This document shows positions 41,886 through 50,726 of a stretch of 64,000 nucleotides of DNA, in pieces. This stretch comes from CAZKWG01 sp964615375. Lineage in GTDB: Bacteria > Myxococcota_A > UBA796 > CAZKWG01. Location of the stretch: the NCBI GenBank assembly GCA_964615375.1, contig CAZTOW010000010.1:62001-126000 (forward strand). The letters run 5' to 3'. How positions within the stretch are numbered: the stretch's first letter is position 1; the number at the start of each line of letters is the position of its first letter. Made by a program: the position numbers and the translations under genes. The notes below the pieces were generated by a model. The model worked only from the letters and a program-made list of their open reading frames with translations. It did not search any database and was not told the origin of the DNA.

Positions 41886-44341
41886 GGTCCATCGTCCCCT
41901 GACCGGCAGGCTGGCGTTCTCCTGGCGCTCTTCCCGTCCTGGCGGTACCCTCGCCCGCTCCACCCCACCACCCCCAACCCGACCAGCACCACCACCCCGA
42001 CCACCACCCCACCCCAGGCCCACCCCATCCACCCGGGCTTGTACTCCAGCACCACCTCGTGCCTCCCCGCCGGCACCGGGATCCCTCGGAACAGGAAGTC
42101 CGCCCGCCGCACACCGACCGGCTCGCCGTCCACCGTCGCGGTCCACCCCGGGTACCAGGTGTCCGTCTGCACCAGCACCGCGGCCTTCGCGGCGTCCACC
42201 GCGATCACCATCCGCTCCGCCCGGTCCTCGACGATCCTCGCCGACCCCGGCTCCGCCTCGTCCTCGCAGGCCTCCAGCGCCGTCGCCTCCCCCTCCAGCA
42301 CCACGAAGCTCCGCGGGTCGAGGGCATCCAGCGCGGCCCAGGCGGCCTCGGCGTCTTCTTCGCCGAGCCAGCGCCCACAGCCCACCAGGAAGGCCGGAGG
42401 GAGCGCCGACGCGTTCCGGTAGAGCCGAACCTCGCCGTCGTGGACCAGGGTCCAGGCGGGGTGGTCGACCTGGTGAACTGTGGTGATCCAACGTACGCCC
42501 AACAGATCCACCAGCGCTTGATGCTTCAGCATCCGCTCGACCTTCACCGCGCCGCGATCGCCCACGTCCAATCCAAGCTTGGAGAGGTACGCCTCCTGCC
42601 GCACGACGCGCAGCGGGCTGGGCAGGATCACGTCCCTCGTACCCCACAGCAACCCCAGGCTCGCGCTGATCAGCTCGGTGTCCAGCCGAGGATCCTGCCG
42701 TCGGTCCAGCACGGTGGCCCGCCCGCGCCCGCCCTCGGCCCGGATCTCGGCCAGCGCCCCGGGCTCGCCCAGCACCTCCTCCATCGGGAAGGTCTTCTGA
42801 TATCCGCGCCCGAAGCTGAACAGATCCAACACCGTGAGCGCCAGCACCCCGCCGGTCGCCGCCCGCGCCGACAGCCGCCCCCGCCCCAGCAGCAGCGCCC
42901 CCACCCCCAGCGCCGCCAGCAGGCCGGCGGGCCAGAGCGCCTCCCAGGCCCAGGGCCGGGTGGAGCGCGCGAGCCCCTCCATGACCTGCGCCACCCGCTC
43001 CTGAGCATCGCGCTCTTCAGGCGGAGGGTTCGCGGCGCGCTGGAGCGGGCTCATCGGCGGCGGCGGCGGCAGGGGGCGCTCGGCGCGGGCGAGCAGCCGG
43101 GCCTCCAGCGCCTCCTCTCCCAGCCTGAGCCCGAGCTGCGCCGCGCCCAGCCCCAGCAGCAGCGCCCCCGCCGCCAGCAGCGCCCGCCGCCCGCTGCGCG
43201 CCAGCTCCTCGCGACCCATGGCCAGCGCCCGGTCGAGGCCGAAGCCGGCCAGCACGGTCACGCACAGCGTCAGCACCAGCGAGAACCGCACGGGGAAGCG
43301 GAAGCCCCCGAGGCCGGGAAGCCGCCGCAGCAGCCCCCACAGCGGCGTGTGCTCTCCCAGCATCAACACCAGGGCCAGGCCGCCCAGGAGCGCCCACCGC
43401 CGGGCCCCGCGCAGGCCCAGCAGCGCGAGCGCGACCACGGGGACGCCCAGGTAGAAGGCCATCTCCCAGTGGTTCTCGCCCTGCCCCCAGTAGCCCGCCC
43501 CGCGGTGGTAGTAGGTCTCGGGGATGTCGGCGGGGCGCTCGTAGCCGAAGAAGCGCGGGAGCACGCCGCCCACCAGCTCCAGCACCGGCAGGCTCCCCTG
43601 CCCGGCCAGCGCGGCGGGGAGCCCACCCTCCCGGAGCGAGAGCCGGGCGAGCTCGACGGTGGCCAGGAGCTGCGGGGCGCACAGCAGGAGCGCGCCGGCC
43701 ATCGCCGCGGAGAAGGGCAGCAGGATCCTCGCCGAACGCGCCGCCCAGGCCTCCGACAGCGCCAGCGCCCCCAGCAGCAGCATCCCAAACGCCGCCCCCT
43801 GCGGGTGCCCCGCCACCCCCATCATCGCCACGCTCAGCAGCAGGCCCGGCCAGCGACGCTGAACCAGGACGCAGCAGGCCCAGGGCAGCCAGGCCGCGGC
43901 GTTCTGCATCCCCAGGTACAGCGCGTGTGTGGCCATGAAGCCCGAGAACGCGAAGGCCACCCCGCCCAGCAGGCTGGCGGCCTCGCTCCGCCCCAGCGCC
44001 CGCAGCAGGGCCCGCGCCCCCAGGCCCGCAAGCAGGATGTGGCCGAGCAGGCTCAGGTTCAGGGCGAGCGGGGCCGGCAGCAGCAGGAAGAGGAGCTGCG
44101 TGGGCGGGTAGAACACCCCCGTCTGCCCGTCGGCCATCAGGGGGAAGCCCGCCCCCACCTCCGGCGCCCACAGGGGCAGCTCGCCCGCGGCCCAGCGCCC
44201 GGCGGACCAGGCGCGCCAGGGCAGGTGGTGGTGCCGCAGATCATGGGCCCAGAAGGCGGCCTCTCCCAGCGCGGCGTCTGGCGCCCAGAGCAGGCACAGG
44301 CCCAGCATCAGCGCCAGGGCCAGGAGCCAGGGGCGCCTCAA
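41876..44341 (-). CDS. YfhO-family membrane protein
   Basis: 821 aa with about twelve transmembrane helices, and a large C-terminal soluble domain before a last helix near residue 790. The N-terminus (FWAHDLRHHHLPWRAW, LPLWAPEVGAGFPLMADGQTG) and the segment GFRFPVRFSLVLTLCV match the YfhO family of GT-C-like integral membrane proteins. The C-terminal part ends in a beta domain (TDTWYPGWTATVDGEPV, RADFLFRGIPVPAGRHEVVLEYKP) that is characteristic. YfhO in Gram-positives is needed for lipoteichoic acid glycosylation. Its start overlaps the GT39-TPR stop by 4 nt. Confidence 0.87.
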   Translation of the reverse strand: MRRPWLLALALMLGLCLLWAPDAALGEAAFWAHDLRHHHLPWRAWSAGRWAAGELPLWAPEVGAGFPLMADGQTGVFYPPTQLLFLLLPAPLALNLSLLGHILLAGLGARALLRALGRSEAASLLGGVAFAFSGFMATHALYLGMQNAAAWLPWACCVLVQRRWPGLLLSVAMMGVAGHPQGAAFGMLLLGALALSEAWAARSARILLPFSAAMAGALLLCAPQLLATVELARLSLREGGLPAALAGQGSLPVLELVGGVLPRFFGYERPADIPETYYHRGAGYWGQGENHWEMAFYLGVPVVALALLGLRGARRWALLGGLALVLMLGEHTPLWGLLRRLPGLGGFRFPVRFSLVLTLCVTVLAGFGLDRALAMGREELARSGRRALLAAGALLLGLGAAQLGLRLGEEALEARLLARAERPLPPPPPMSPLQRAANPPPEERDAQERVAQVMEGLARSTRPWAWEALWPAGLLAALGVGALLLGRGRLSARAATGGVLALTVLDLFSFGRGYQKTFPMEEVLGEPGALAEIRAEGGRGRATVLDRRQDPRLDTELISASLGLLWGTRDVILPSPLRVVRQEAYLSKLGLDVGDRGAVKVERMLKHQALVDLLGVRWITTVHQVDHPAWTLVHDGEVRLYRNASALPPAFLVGCGRWLGEEDAEAAWAALDALDPRSFVVLEGEATALEACEDEAEPGSARIVEDRAERMVIAVDAAKAAVLVQTDTWYPGWTATVDGEPVGVRRADFLFRGIPVPAGRHEVVLEYKPGWMGWAWGGVVVGVVVLVGLGVVGWSGRGYRQDGKSARRTPACRSGDDGPHS

Positions 44342-46494
44342 GGCCCGATCCCGGGCCTCGGCTTCGCCACCAGCTCCATCTTGTCCGGCATGCGCATCGG
44401 GGCGTCGATGGCCTTGCGCAGCGCGACCAGCACGGGATCCGAGGGCAGATCGGGGCGCTTGCGGGCGTTGGCCTCGCCCTGGAGCAGGGCCGCCTCCGCG
44501 CCCTCCAGGTCGCCCACCCCCAGCGCCGCCAGCCCGCGCAGCCCCCAGAGGTCGATCTGCTCCGGGGCCAGCAGCAGGGCCTCGTCCAGCAGCCTGGTGG
44601 CCACCCCCGGCTCACGCTCCTCCAGCGCGATCCGCGCCCGCAGCGCCCGCGCCTGCCAGTCCGAGGGGTCCCAGCGCACGGAGAAGTCCAGCGCGGTCTT
44701 CGCCTCCTGCCTCCCGCCCAGGCTCATCCACGCCTGCCCCAGCGCCGTGCGCGTGCGGGTGTCGTAGGGGTCGAGCTGGGCCGCCTTGTGCAAGGCGCCC
44801 AGGCCCGCCTGCCCGTTCCCGGAGCGCAGGAGGGCGCTGCCGAGGTTGAACCAGGCCTTCTCCTCACATGGGTGGAGCTTGACCACCCGGGCCGCCTCGG
44901 CGATGGCCTCGCGGGCCGCGCCGCGCTTCAGGAGCAGGTAGCTGTACATCACCCCGGCGGGGGCGTGCTCGGGATCGCGCCGCGTGACCTCGGCCACCTG
45001 GCGCTCGGCCTCCTCCTCCCGCCCGTGCATCATCGCGTCGAAGGCGACCCGGTAGGCGTCCTCTACCTCGGCGGCCCGGAGGACGTGGGGGTCGATGAGG
45101 CACTCCGGGCGCTCCTGCGCGGGGGCGAGCCAGCTCCAGGGGAAGACCGCCGACGTGGCCGGCAGGGCCAGCAGCGCGCCCAGCCCCCCCGCCGCCAGCG
45201 CCCCCTCTCCGAAGGCCCGGCGCGCCCCCGAGCGCCAGAGCTCCAGCGCCCGCGTCAGCCCCGCCCCGGCGAAGCAGGCCCACAGCGGGACCAGGGGCAG
45301 CCGGTAGCGCGCGACGACGAAGAAGAGGGCGATGCTGCCGATGCCTGTGACTAGCAAAACTAGTATCGGCGCGTCCTCGGCCCGCCGCGCACGGTCCCGG
45401 GCCCGCCCGACGAGCGCCACCAGGGCCAGCGCCACCATCGGCCCGTAGAGCGGCGGGATCCAGCCCAGCACCCGGCTCCGGGCCAGCAGGTGCTCATGGT
45501 CGATGTTGTCGCTGATCTCGCGCCAGCCCAGCACCTGCACCGTCTTGCGCAGCAGCAGCCCCACGTAGCGCAGGGGGTCCGCCCCCCACTCCTGGAGCGT
45601 GCGCCGGGTCCAGTACTGGTCGGACTCGCGCGGGCTGAGGGCCCGGTCCTCGGCGACCGAGGCCACGAGCAGAGAGCGCGTGGCCAGGGCGTCCTTCTCC
45701 GCGGGCAGGCGGAAGGGCTCCACCGCCTCGTCCACGAAGTAGGGGTTGTTGCCACGGTAGAGGTTCACCCCGCCGTTGACGCTGACCAGCGCGGGGCTGC
45801 CCGCCGCCGCGTTGTGCGCATAGGAGAGCCCCAGCGGGCCGGAGAGGCCCAGCAGCAGCAGGAGCGGGACCCCCAGCCGACCGCGCCCGGCCCGCGCCGC
45901 CACCAGCAGCAGGACGAAGGGCAGCGAGAGCAGCAGGTTCCCGCGCGCCAGCGTGGCCAGCCCGAGCGTGAGCCCGCAGCCCAGCGCCCACGCGCCCGCA
46001 CGAGCGCCGGCCCCCAGCCGATCCCAGACCCGCGCCAGCAGCAGCGCACCCAGGGTGGCCAGGAAGGTGGCCAGGGTCACGCTGAGCAGCTTCGCGTCGT
46101 AGAGGATCGCCACCGGGTAGACCGCGCAGAGCAGGCCCGCCGTCCAGCTCGCCAGGCGCCCACCCGCCCGCTCGCCCAGGAGGGCCGCCATCGCCGCCGT
46201 CCCCGCGCCCAGGAGCGCCTGCACGCCGTAGATCAGGCCCGGCCCCTCCAGGCCCAGCGCCCCGCGGAGCGCGTAGAGCGCGGCCAGGAAGTAGCCGTAG
46301 AGCGGCGCCATCAGGAAGGGGCTCTCCTGCTGGAGCCCGCCCTCCAGGATCCCGCGCGCCAGCTCGTCGTAGTAGGCGCTGTCCAGCAGGAAGACGTCGT
46401 AGAGTGGATCGACCTGGGGGGCCTCCCCGAGGCGCGCCGCCCGCAGGATCAGGGCCACGACGGAGGCGACGAGGGCGACGCGGCGCACGCTCAC
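44338..46494 (-). CDS. GT39-like membrane glycosyltransferase with C-terminal TPR repeats
   Basis: 718 aa. Residues 1-460 contain about ten membrane helices with an N-terminal loop LDSAYYDELARGIL, typical of dolichyl-phosphate-mannose or ArnT-like GT-C enzymes. Residues 480-718 form TPR-like repeats (AYRVAFDAMMHGREEEAERQV, AWFNLGSALLRSGNGQAGLGAL, TRTALGQAWMSLGGRQEAKTAL). Fusion of the GT-C part to TPRs suggests a protein-binding partner. The CTAG-N5-CTAG motif copy C lies in the last membrane segments, encoded with rare CTA and ATA codons. It overlaps the GMC gene by 4 nt. Confidence 0.83.
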   Translation of the reverse strand: MSVRRVALVASVVALILRAARLGEAPQVDPLYDVFLLDSAYYDELARGILEGGLQQESPFLMAPLYGYFLAALYALRGALGLEGPGLIYGVQALLGAGTAAMAALLGERAGGRLASWTAGLLCAVYPVAILYDAKLLSVTLATFLATLGALLLARVWDRLGAGARAGAWALGCGLTLGLATLARGNLLLSLPFVLLLVAARAGRGRLGVPLLLLLGLSGPLGLSYAHNAAAGSPALVSVNGGVNLYRGNNPYFVDEAVEPFRLPAEKDALATRSLLVASVAEDRALSPRESDQYWTRRTLQEWGADPLRYVGLLLRKTVQVLGWREISDNIDHEHLLARSRVLGWIPPLYGPMVALALVALVGRARDRARRAEDAPILVLLVTGIGSIALFFVVARYRLPLVPLWACFAGAGLTRALELWRSGARRAFGEGALAAGGLGALLALPATSAVFPWSWLAPAQERPECLIDPHVLRAAEVEDAYRVAFDAMMHGREEEAERQVAEVTRRDPEHAPAGVMYSYLLLKRGAAREAIAEAARVVKLHPCEEKAWFNLGSALLRSGNGQAGLGALHKAAQLDPYDTRTRTALGQAWMSLGGRQEAKTALDFSVRWDPSDWQARALRARIALEEREPGVATRLLDEALLLAPEQIDLWGLRGLAALGVGDLEGAEAALLQGEANARKRPDLPSDPVLVALRKAIDAPMRMPDKMELVAKPRPGIGP
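45351..45363. repeat. Palindromic motif CTAG-N5-CTAG, copy C
   Basis: CTAGCAAAACTAG keeps the two CTAG halves 9 bp apart as in copies A and B, with flanks extending the symmetry to ACTAG/CTAGT. It sits in the GT39-TPR gene and is read there with the codons ATA CTA GTT TTG CTA GTC ACA, unlike its GC-ending surroundings. Confidence 0.6.
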
Positions 46495-48035
46495 ACGGCC
46501 CTCGCCACGCGCTCGCGCGCCCGGTGCGCCAGCCCGTAGATGGTCTGGGACGGGTTCACGCCCAGGGCCGTCGGCAGCACCGATCCGTCCACCACGAACG
46601 CGTTGTCCGTGTCCCGCACGCGGTGGTCGGTGTCCACCACGCTGGTCTTCGGGTCCGCGCCCATCGCGCAGCCGCCCATCTGGTGAGCCGTGAAGATCCC
46701 GTGCTCAGACGCGCCATAACGCAGGCTGTTCAACCGGCTGAGCTCGGCCTTGGAGCGGATCTGCACGTCCTCGCGCAGGTGGGTGGTCCAGACCTCGCGA
46801 GCCCCCGCCGCCAGGGCGAGCTCGCAGAGGGCCCGGTGCCCGGCCTGGAAGCCCTCCACCAGCGCGGGCCGCATCGGGTAGTCCACCCGCAGCCGGCCGT
46901 CCCGCTCCACCCGCACAGAGCCGCCCTCGTCGCCTGGGGCGATCCCGTCCACCATCAAGGCCAGCAGGATGCCGATGTGCGGCAGCTTCGTCATGATCTC
47001 GAGGTGCTGGGCGCCGAACCAGCCCCCGCCCATGCTCATGGTCAGCGGGAAGACCGGGGCCACCTCGATGAAGAAGCCCACCTTGTCCGGGCCCCGATCG
47101 ACGTGGTGGTGGCAGGCCGCCGACTGGGGCGCCCCGGAGAAGCCGTTGATGTGCGCGTCGAAGCCCGGGATCGCCGCGACCACCGGGTGCAGGAAGGTGC
47201 GCAGCCCCACCCGCCCGCCCGGGTTGATGCCCGAGCGCAGCAGCAGGGCCGGCGAATTGATCGCCCCGCCCGCCACGACCACAACTCGAGGTTTGAGCGT
47301 GATCTTCACGCCCGTCGGACGCCGTGTCTCCCGGTCCAGCACCTCGGCGTGGACCGCGCGCGCCTCGCCGCCCTTCATCTCCAACGCCACCGCCCGCGCG
47401 TCGGCGTAGACGTCCATGCCCGCCGCCATCGCGTCCTGCAGGTACGTGAGGTGCATGCCCTGCTTGGCGTCCATGGGGCAGCCCATCCCGCAGTAGCCGC
47501 TGTTGGCGCAGCGCCGCACGTTCCGCCGGGTCACGCCCGCCTGCCAGCCCAGCGCGGAGGCTCCACGCAGCACGATCTGATTGTTGGCGTTGGGCGGGAC
47601 CTCCTCCCAGGTGTGGATGTGGAGCCGCTCCTCCACCGCCTCGAAGTGCGGGGCCAGCGCCTCCTCCGTCAGCTCGCCCAGGCCGTGGACCTGCTGCCAG
47701 TGCTGGAGGATCCGCGCAGGCGTGCGGAAGCAGGTGGTCCAGTTCACCGTGGTCCCGCCGCCCAGCACCCGCCCCTGCAGGATGGCGATGCCGTTGTCGG
47801 AGGTCGAGCGCATCCCCTGCTCCTGGTACATGCGCGTGTAGGCGTCCTCCTCCTCCAGGCTGAAATTGCGCCGGGTGTAGGCGCCGCCCTCCTCCAGCAG
47901 CACCACCGAGAGGCCGCGCTCGGCCAGCCCCGCCGCCAGCACCGCCCCGCCCGCGCCCGAGCCCACCACCGCCACGTCGCAGGTGCGCTCGACGTCACCC
48001 GAGAGATCGCGCCCCGCCGTGATCATCCCGCTCAT
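46491..48035 (-). CDS. GMC-family FAD oxidoreductase
   Basis: 514 aa. The N-terminal dinucleotide-binding motif is VVGSGAGGAVLAAGLAERG with the ribose-binding Glu in VVLLEEGG. The GMC pattern continues with GRVLGGGTTVNWTTCFRTP, a Cys-rich segment CANSGYCGMGCPMDAKQG, and the C-terminal HQMGGCAMGAD, NAFVVDGSVLPTALGVNPSQTIYGLA, which carry the catalytic His and Asn positions. The Cys-rich motif resembles that of gluconate and sugar dehydrogenase subunits. It pairs with the small Tat protein encoded upstream. A periplasmic role, exported with that Tat partner, is inferred. Confidence 0.9.
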   Translation of the reverse strand: MSGMITAGRDLSGDVERTCDVAVVGSGAGGAVLAAGLAERGLSVVLLEEGGAYTRRNFSLEEEDAYTRMYQEQGMRSTSDNGIAILQGRVLGGGTTVNWTTCFRTPARILQHWQQVHGLGELTEEALAPHFEAVEERLHIHTWEEVPPNANNQIVLRGASALGWQAGVTRRNVRRCANSGYCGMGCPMDAKQGMHLTYLQDAMAAGMDVYADARAVALEMKGGEARAVHAEVLDRETRRPTGVKITLKPRVVVVAGGAINSPALLLRSGINPGGRVGLRTFLHPVVAAIPGFDAHINGFSGAPQSAACHHHVDRGPDKVGFFIEVAPVFPLTMSMGGGWFGAQHLEIMTKLPHIGILLALMVDGIAPGDEGGSVRVERDGRLRVDYPMRPALVEGFQAGHRALCELALAAGAREVWTTHLREDVQIRSKAELSRLNSLRYGASEHGIFTAHQMGGCAMGADPKTSVVDTDHRVRDTDNAFVVDGSVLPTALGVNPSQTIYGLAHRARERVARAV

Positions 48036-48604
48036 GGCGCCCCTCTCCAGGCCGCCGGGGCCCCGCGGTAGCCGGTGGCCGGGTAGACCCGGGGGTCCGC
48101 CCAGTAGCGCGTCACCAGCAGCGCCCGGATCACCGAGTAGCCCGTGCGCTTGATGTCCAGCCCGCTGGTCCGCCAGCTCTCCAGGGTCTCGTCCTGCTCC
48201 TCGGGGCTCAGCGCGGTGAACGGCGTGACGCGGCCCTCCAGGATCAGGCCTCCCCAGGCGCTCTCGAAGAGCACCAGGAAGCGCTTGAGATCGGCCTGGC
48301 TCCAGGGGTCCGAGCGCGCCATGAAGGCGTCGAGCTTCTCGGTCAGGCCGATCTGGGAGGCCGAGGGCAGCGCCTCCCCACCCGGGCCCTTCCCCCCTGG
48401 GCAGAGGCGCTCGGCGATGGCGGCGACGATCCGGTACTCCTCGTCGCTGAACACCTGCAGCGGACCGGCGGGCCCGCGACCCCGCGTAGACTGACCGGCG
48501 AGGCCCGCCACGGCCAGCAGAGCCCCGCCCAGCAGGCCCACCTGCAGGAAGCGCCGCCTGGACGGCGGGCTCGAGGGCGGGGGGAGGGACGAGGAAGGGT
48601 CCAC
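48032..48604 (-). CDS. Gluconate 2-dehydrogenase subunit 3-like Tat protein
   Basis: 190 aa. The twin-arginine motif SRRRFLQ at residues 15-21 is followed by a hydrophobic core (VGLLGGALLAVAGLAG). The mature part contains FSDEEYRIVAAIAERLCPG and SQADLKRFLVLFESAWGGL, typical of the Gluc3 family that escorts GMC dehydrogenases through the Tat system. It is the first gene of the four-gene operon and overlaps the GMC gene by 4 nt. The substrate of the pair cannot be read from sequence. Confidence 0.85.
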   Translation of the reverse strand: MDPSSSLPPPSSPPSRRRFLQVGLLGGALLAVAGLAGQSTRGRGPAGPLQVFSDEEYRIVAAIAERLCPGGKGPGGEALPSASQIGLTEKLDAFMARSDPWSQADLKRFLVLFESAWGGLILEGRVTPFTALSPEEQDETLESWRTSGLDIKRTGYSVIRALLVTRYWADPRVYPATGYRGAPAAWRGAP

Positions 48605-48669
48605 GCCCTCCCTTTACATCGTTCCCCCTCCGCCCACCAGAGCGTTATCTGGTCCCCCCGAGGTGCCTG

Positions 48670-50721
48670 ATGGAGCTGCCCCCCCTCCGCGCGGAGCCCC
48701 TGGTCGAAGAGATCTTCGGCCGCCCCGTCCACGACGCCTTCCGCTGGCTGGAGCCCGGGGACGACCCGGAGGTCCGCGCCTGGCAGGATCGCTGGACCGA
48801 GATCGCCCGCGCGCGCATCGGCGCCATGCCCCAGCGCGCCTGGCTGGAGCGGCGGCTCACCGAGCTCTGGCGTTACGACGACCAGACCCCCGACAGCCCG
48901 AGCCTGCGCTCCACCCGCTGCTGGTACAGCACCCGCAAGGCGGACCAGGACAAGTGGGCGCTCTGCCTGCGCGAGCGCCCTGGCGCCGAGGGCCGGGTCA
49001 TCCTGGACCCCAACGCCTGGGATCGCACCGAGACCCTGGCAGGATCCTGGGCCTCCCCCGACGGGCGCTACCTGGCCTACGGCGTGGCGCGCGGCGGGGA
49101 CGAGAACCCCAGGATCCGCGTGCTGGATCTGGAGACCGGCGAGCACCTGCCCGACCGCCTGCGCGGCTGGAAGCAGGGCTGGGTGGCCTGGCGCCACGAC
49201 AACTCTGGCTTTTACTACGCCTCCAAGCCGAGCCCCGGCGAGGTCCCCCCGGGCGAGGAGCACTACTGGCACCGCGTGTGGTGGCACCCGCTGGGCACCG
49301 ACGGCGCCCAGGACCGGATCGCCCTGCAGGACGCCGAGGTCAAGGAGCGCTACCACGGCGCCGCCGTGAGCGAAGACGGCGGCTGGCTCCTGCTGCATCG
49401 CAGCGAATTCCAGAAGAACCAGATCTTCCTCCAGGATCTCTGGGCCGGGGGCGAGCCGCGCGCGCTCCACCCCGAGCTGGACGGCGACTACCACGCCGTG
49501 GTCTACGACGACCAGCTCGTGGTCATGACCGACTGGGGCGCGCCCCGCTACCGCGCCCTGGTGGCGAGCGTCCACAGCCCGGAGCGCGGGAGCTGGCGCG
49601 AGCTCATCCCCGAGCACGATCGCGACGTACTCACCCAGCTCATCGGCGTCGGCGGCCGGCTCTACGCCGTCTATCAGCACGACGCCTACACCCGGATCGC
49701 GATGTTCTCGCTCCAGGGAGCGCCGCTCGGCGACGTGACGCTGCCCGGCCTGGGTACGGCGAGCGTGTCGGGCTTCTGGGGCCGCCCCGAGGTGCGGATC
49801 TCGTTCCAGTCCTTCACCGTCCCCCCGTCGGAGTACCTCTACGACCCGGAGACCGGGGGCCTCACGCTCATCCACCGCGCGCCCATCGCCATCGAAACGG
49901 CGGGCATGGTCACCGAGCAGGTCTGGTACAGCTCCAAGGACGGGACGCAGGTGCCGATGTTCCTGGTCTATCAGGGGAGCCTACCCCGGGACGGGAGCCA
50001 CCCGGTCTACCTCACCGGCTACGGCGGCTTCAACATCTCGCGCCTGCCCATGTTCGCCACCACGCTCGCGCTCTGGGTGCAGAATGGCGGGGTGCTGGCC
50101 CTGCCCAACCTGCGGGGCGGAGGCGAGTTCGGCGCCGCCTGGCACGAGGCGGGGATGCGCGAGCGCAAGCAGAACGTCTTCGACGACTTCCTGTGCGCCG
50201 CGCGCTGGCTCATCGACGCGGGCATCACCCGGCCGGAGCGCCTGGGCATCGCCGGGGGCAGCAACGGCGGGCTGCTGGTCGGGGCCGCCCTGGTGCAGGC
50301 GCCCGAGCTCTTCCGGGCCGTGCTCTGCCAGGTCCCGCTGGCGGACATGCTGCGCTTCCATCGCTTCGGCATCGCCAACATCTGGACGCAGGAGTACGGC
50401 AGCCCGGAGGACCCGGAGATGTTCCCGCACATCCTGGCGTACTCGCCCTACCACAACGTGCCCTGGGGCCTGGACGCGCCCGCGGTGCTGGTGACCGCCG
50501 GGCTGAACGACGCGCGCACCGACCCGGTCCACGCCCGCAAGCTCTTCGCCCGTCTGCTGGAGGCCACCGGGCGCTCGCCCGAGGACCCTCGCCCCATCCT
50601 GCTGAAGGTGGTGGGTGACTCCGGGCACCACGGCGCCGCGGCTCTGGACGATCTCATCGCCCAGACCGCGGAGAACCTCGCGTTCATGATGGAGCAGCTC
50701 GGAGTGACGACCCCGAGCTGA
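48670..50721 (+). CDS. Prolyl oligopeptidase family serine peptidase (S9A)
   Basis: 683 aa. The N-terminal beta-propeller (about 70-410) starts after the FGRPVHDAFRWLEPGDDPEV segment typical of the S9A family. The alpha/beta-hydrolase domain carries Ser531 in GGSNGGLLVGAAL, Asp614 in GLNDARTDPVHARK and His653 or His654 in SGHHGAA. Substrate-contact motifs YGGFNISRLPMF and NLRGGGEFGAAWHEAG are present. There is no signal peptide, so it is cytoplasmic and cleaves proline-containing peptides. It converges with the vWA lipoprotein gene with 5 bp between stops. Confidence 0.94.
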   Translation: MELPPLRAEPLVEEIFGRPVHDAFRWLEPGDDPEVRAWQDRWTEIARARIGAMPQRAWLERRLTELWRYDDQTPDSPSLRSTRCWYSTRKADQDKWALCLRERPGAEGRVILDPNAWDRTETLAGSWASPDGRYLAYGVARGGDENPRIRVLDLETGEHLPDRLRGWKQGWVAWRHDNSGFYYASKPSPGEVPPGEEHYWHRVWWHPLGTDGAQDRIALQDAEVKERYHGAAVSEDGGWLLLHRSEFQKNQIFLQDLWAGGEPRALHPELDGDYHAVVYDDQLVVMTDWGAPRYRALVASVHSPERGSWRELIPEHDRDVLTQLIGVGGRLYAVYQHDAYTRIAMFSLQGAPLGDVTLPGLGTASVSGFWGRPEVRISFQSFTVPPSEYLYDPETGGLTLIHRAPIAIETAGMVTEQVWYSSKDGTQVPMFLVYQGSLPRDGSHPVYLTGYGGFNISRLPMFATTLALWVQNGGVLALPNLRGGGEFGAAWHEAGMRERKQNVFDDFLCAARWLIDAGITRPERLGIAGGSNGGLLVGAALVQAPELFRAVLCQVPLADMLRFHRFGIANIWTQEYGSPEDPEMFPHILAYSPYHNVPWGLDAPAVLVTAGLNDARTDPVHARKLFARLLEATGRSPEDPRPILLKVVGDSGHHGAAALDDLIAQTAENLAFMMEQLGVTTPS

Positions 50722-50726
50722 TCAGC

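Noticed and set aside
42572..42583. Perfect 12-bp palindrome TCCAAGCTTGGA in the YfhO gene
   Set aside because: Contains an ordinary HindIII-type core, single occurrence, no contextual support.
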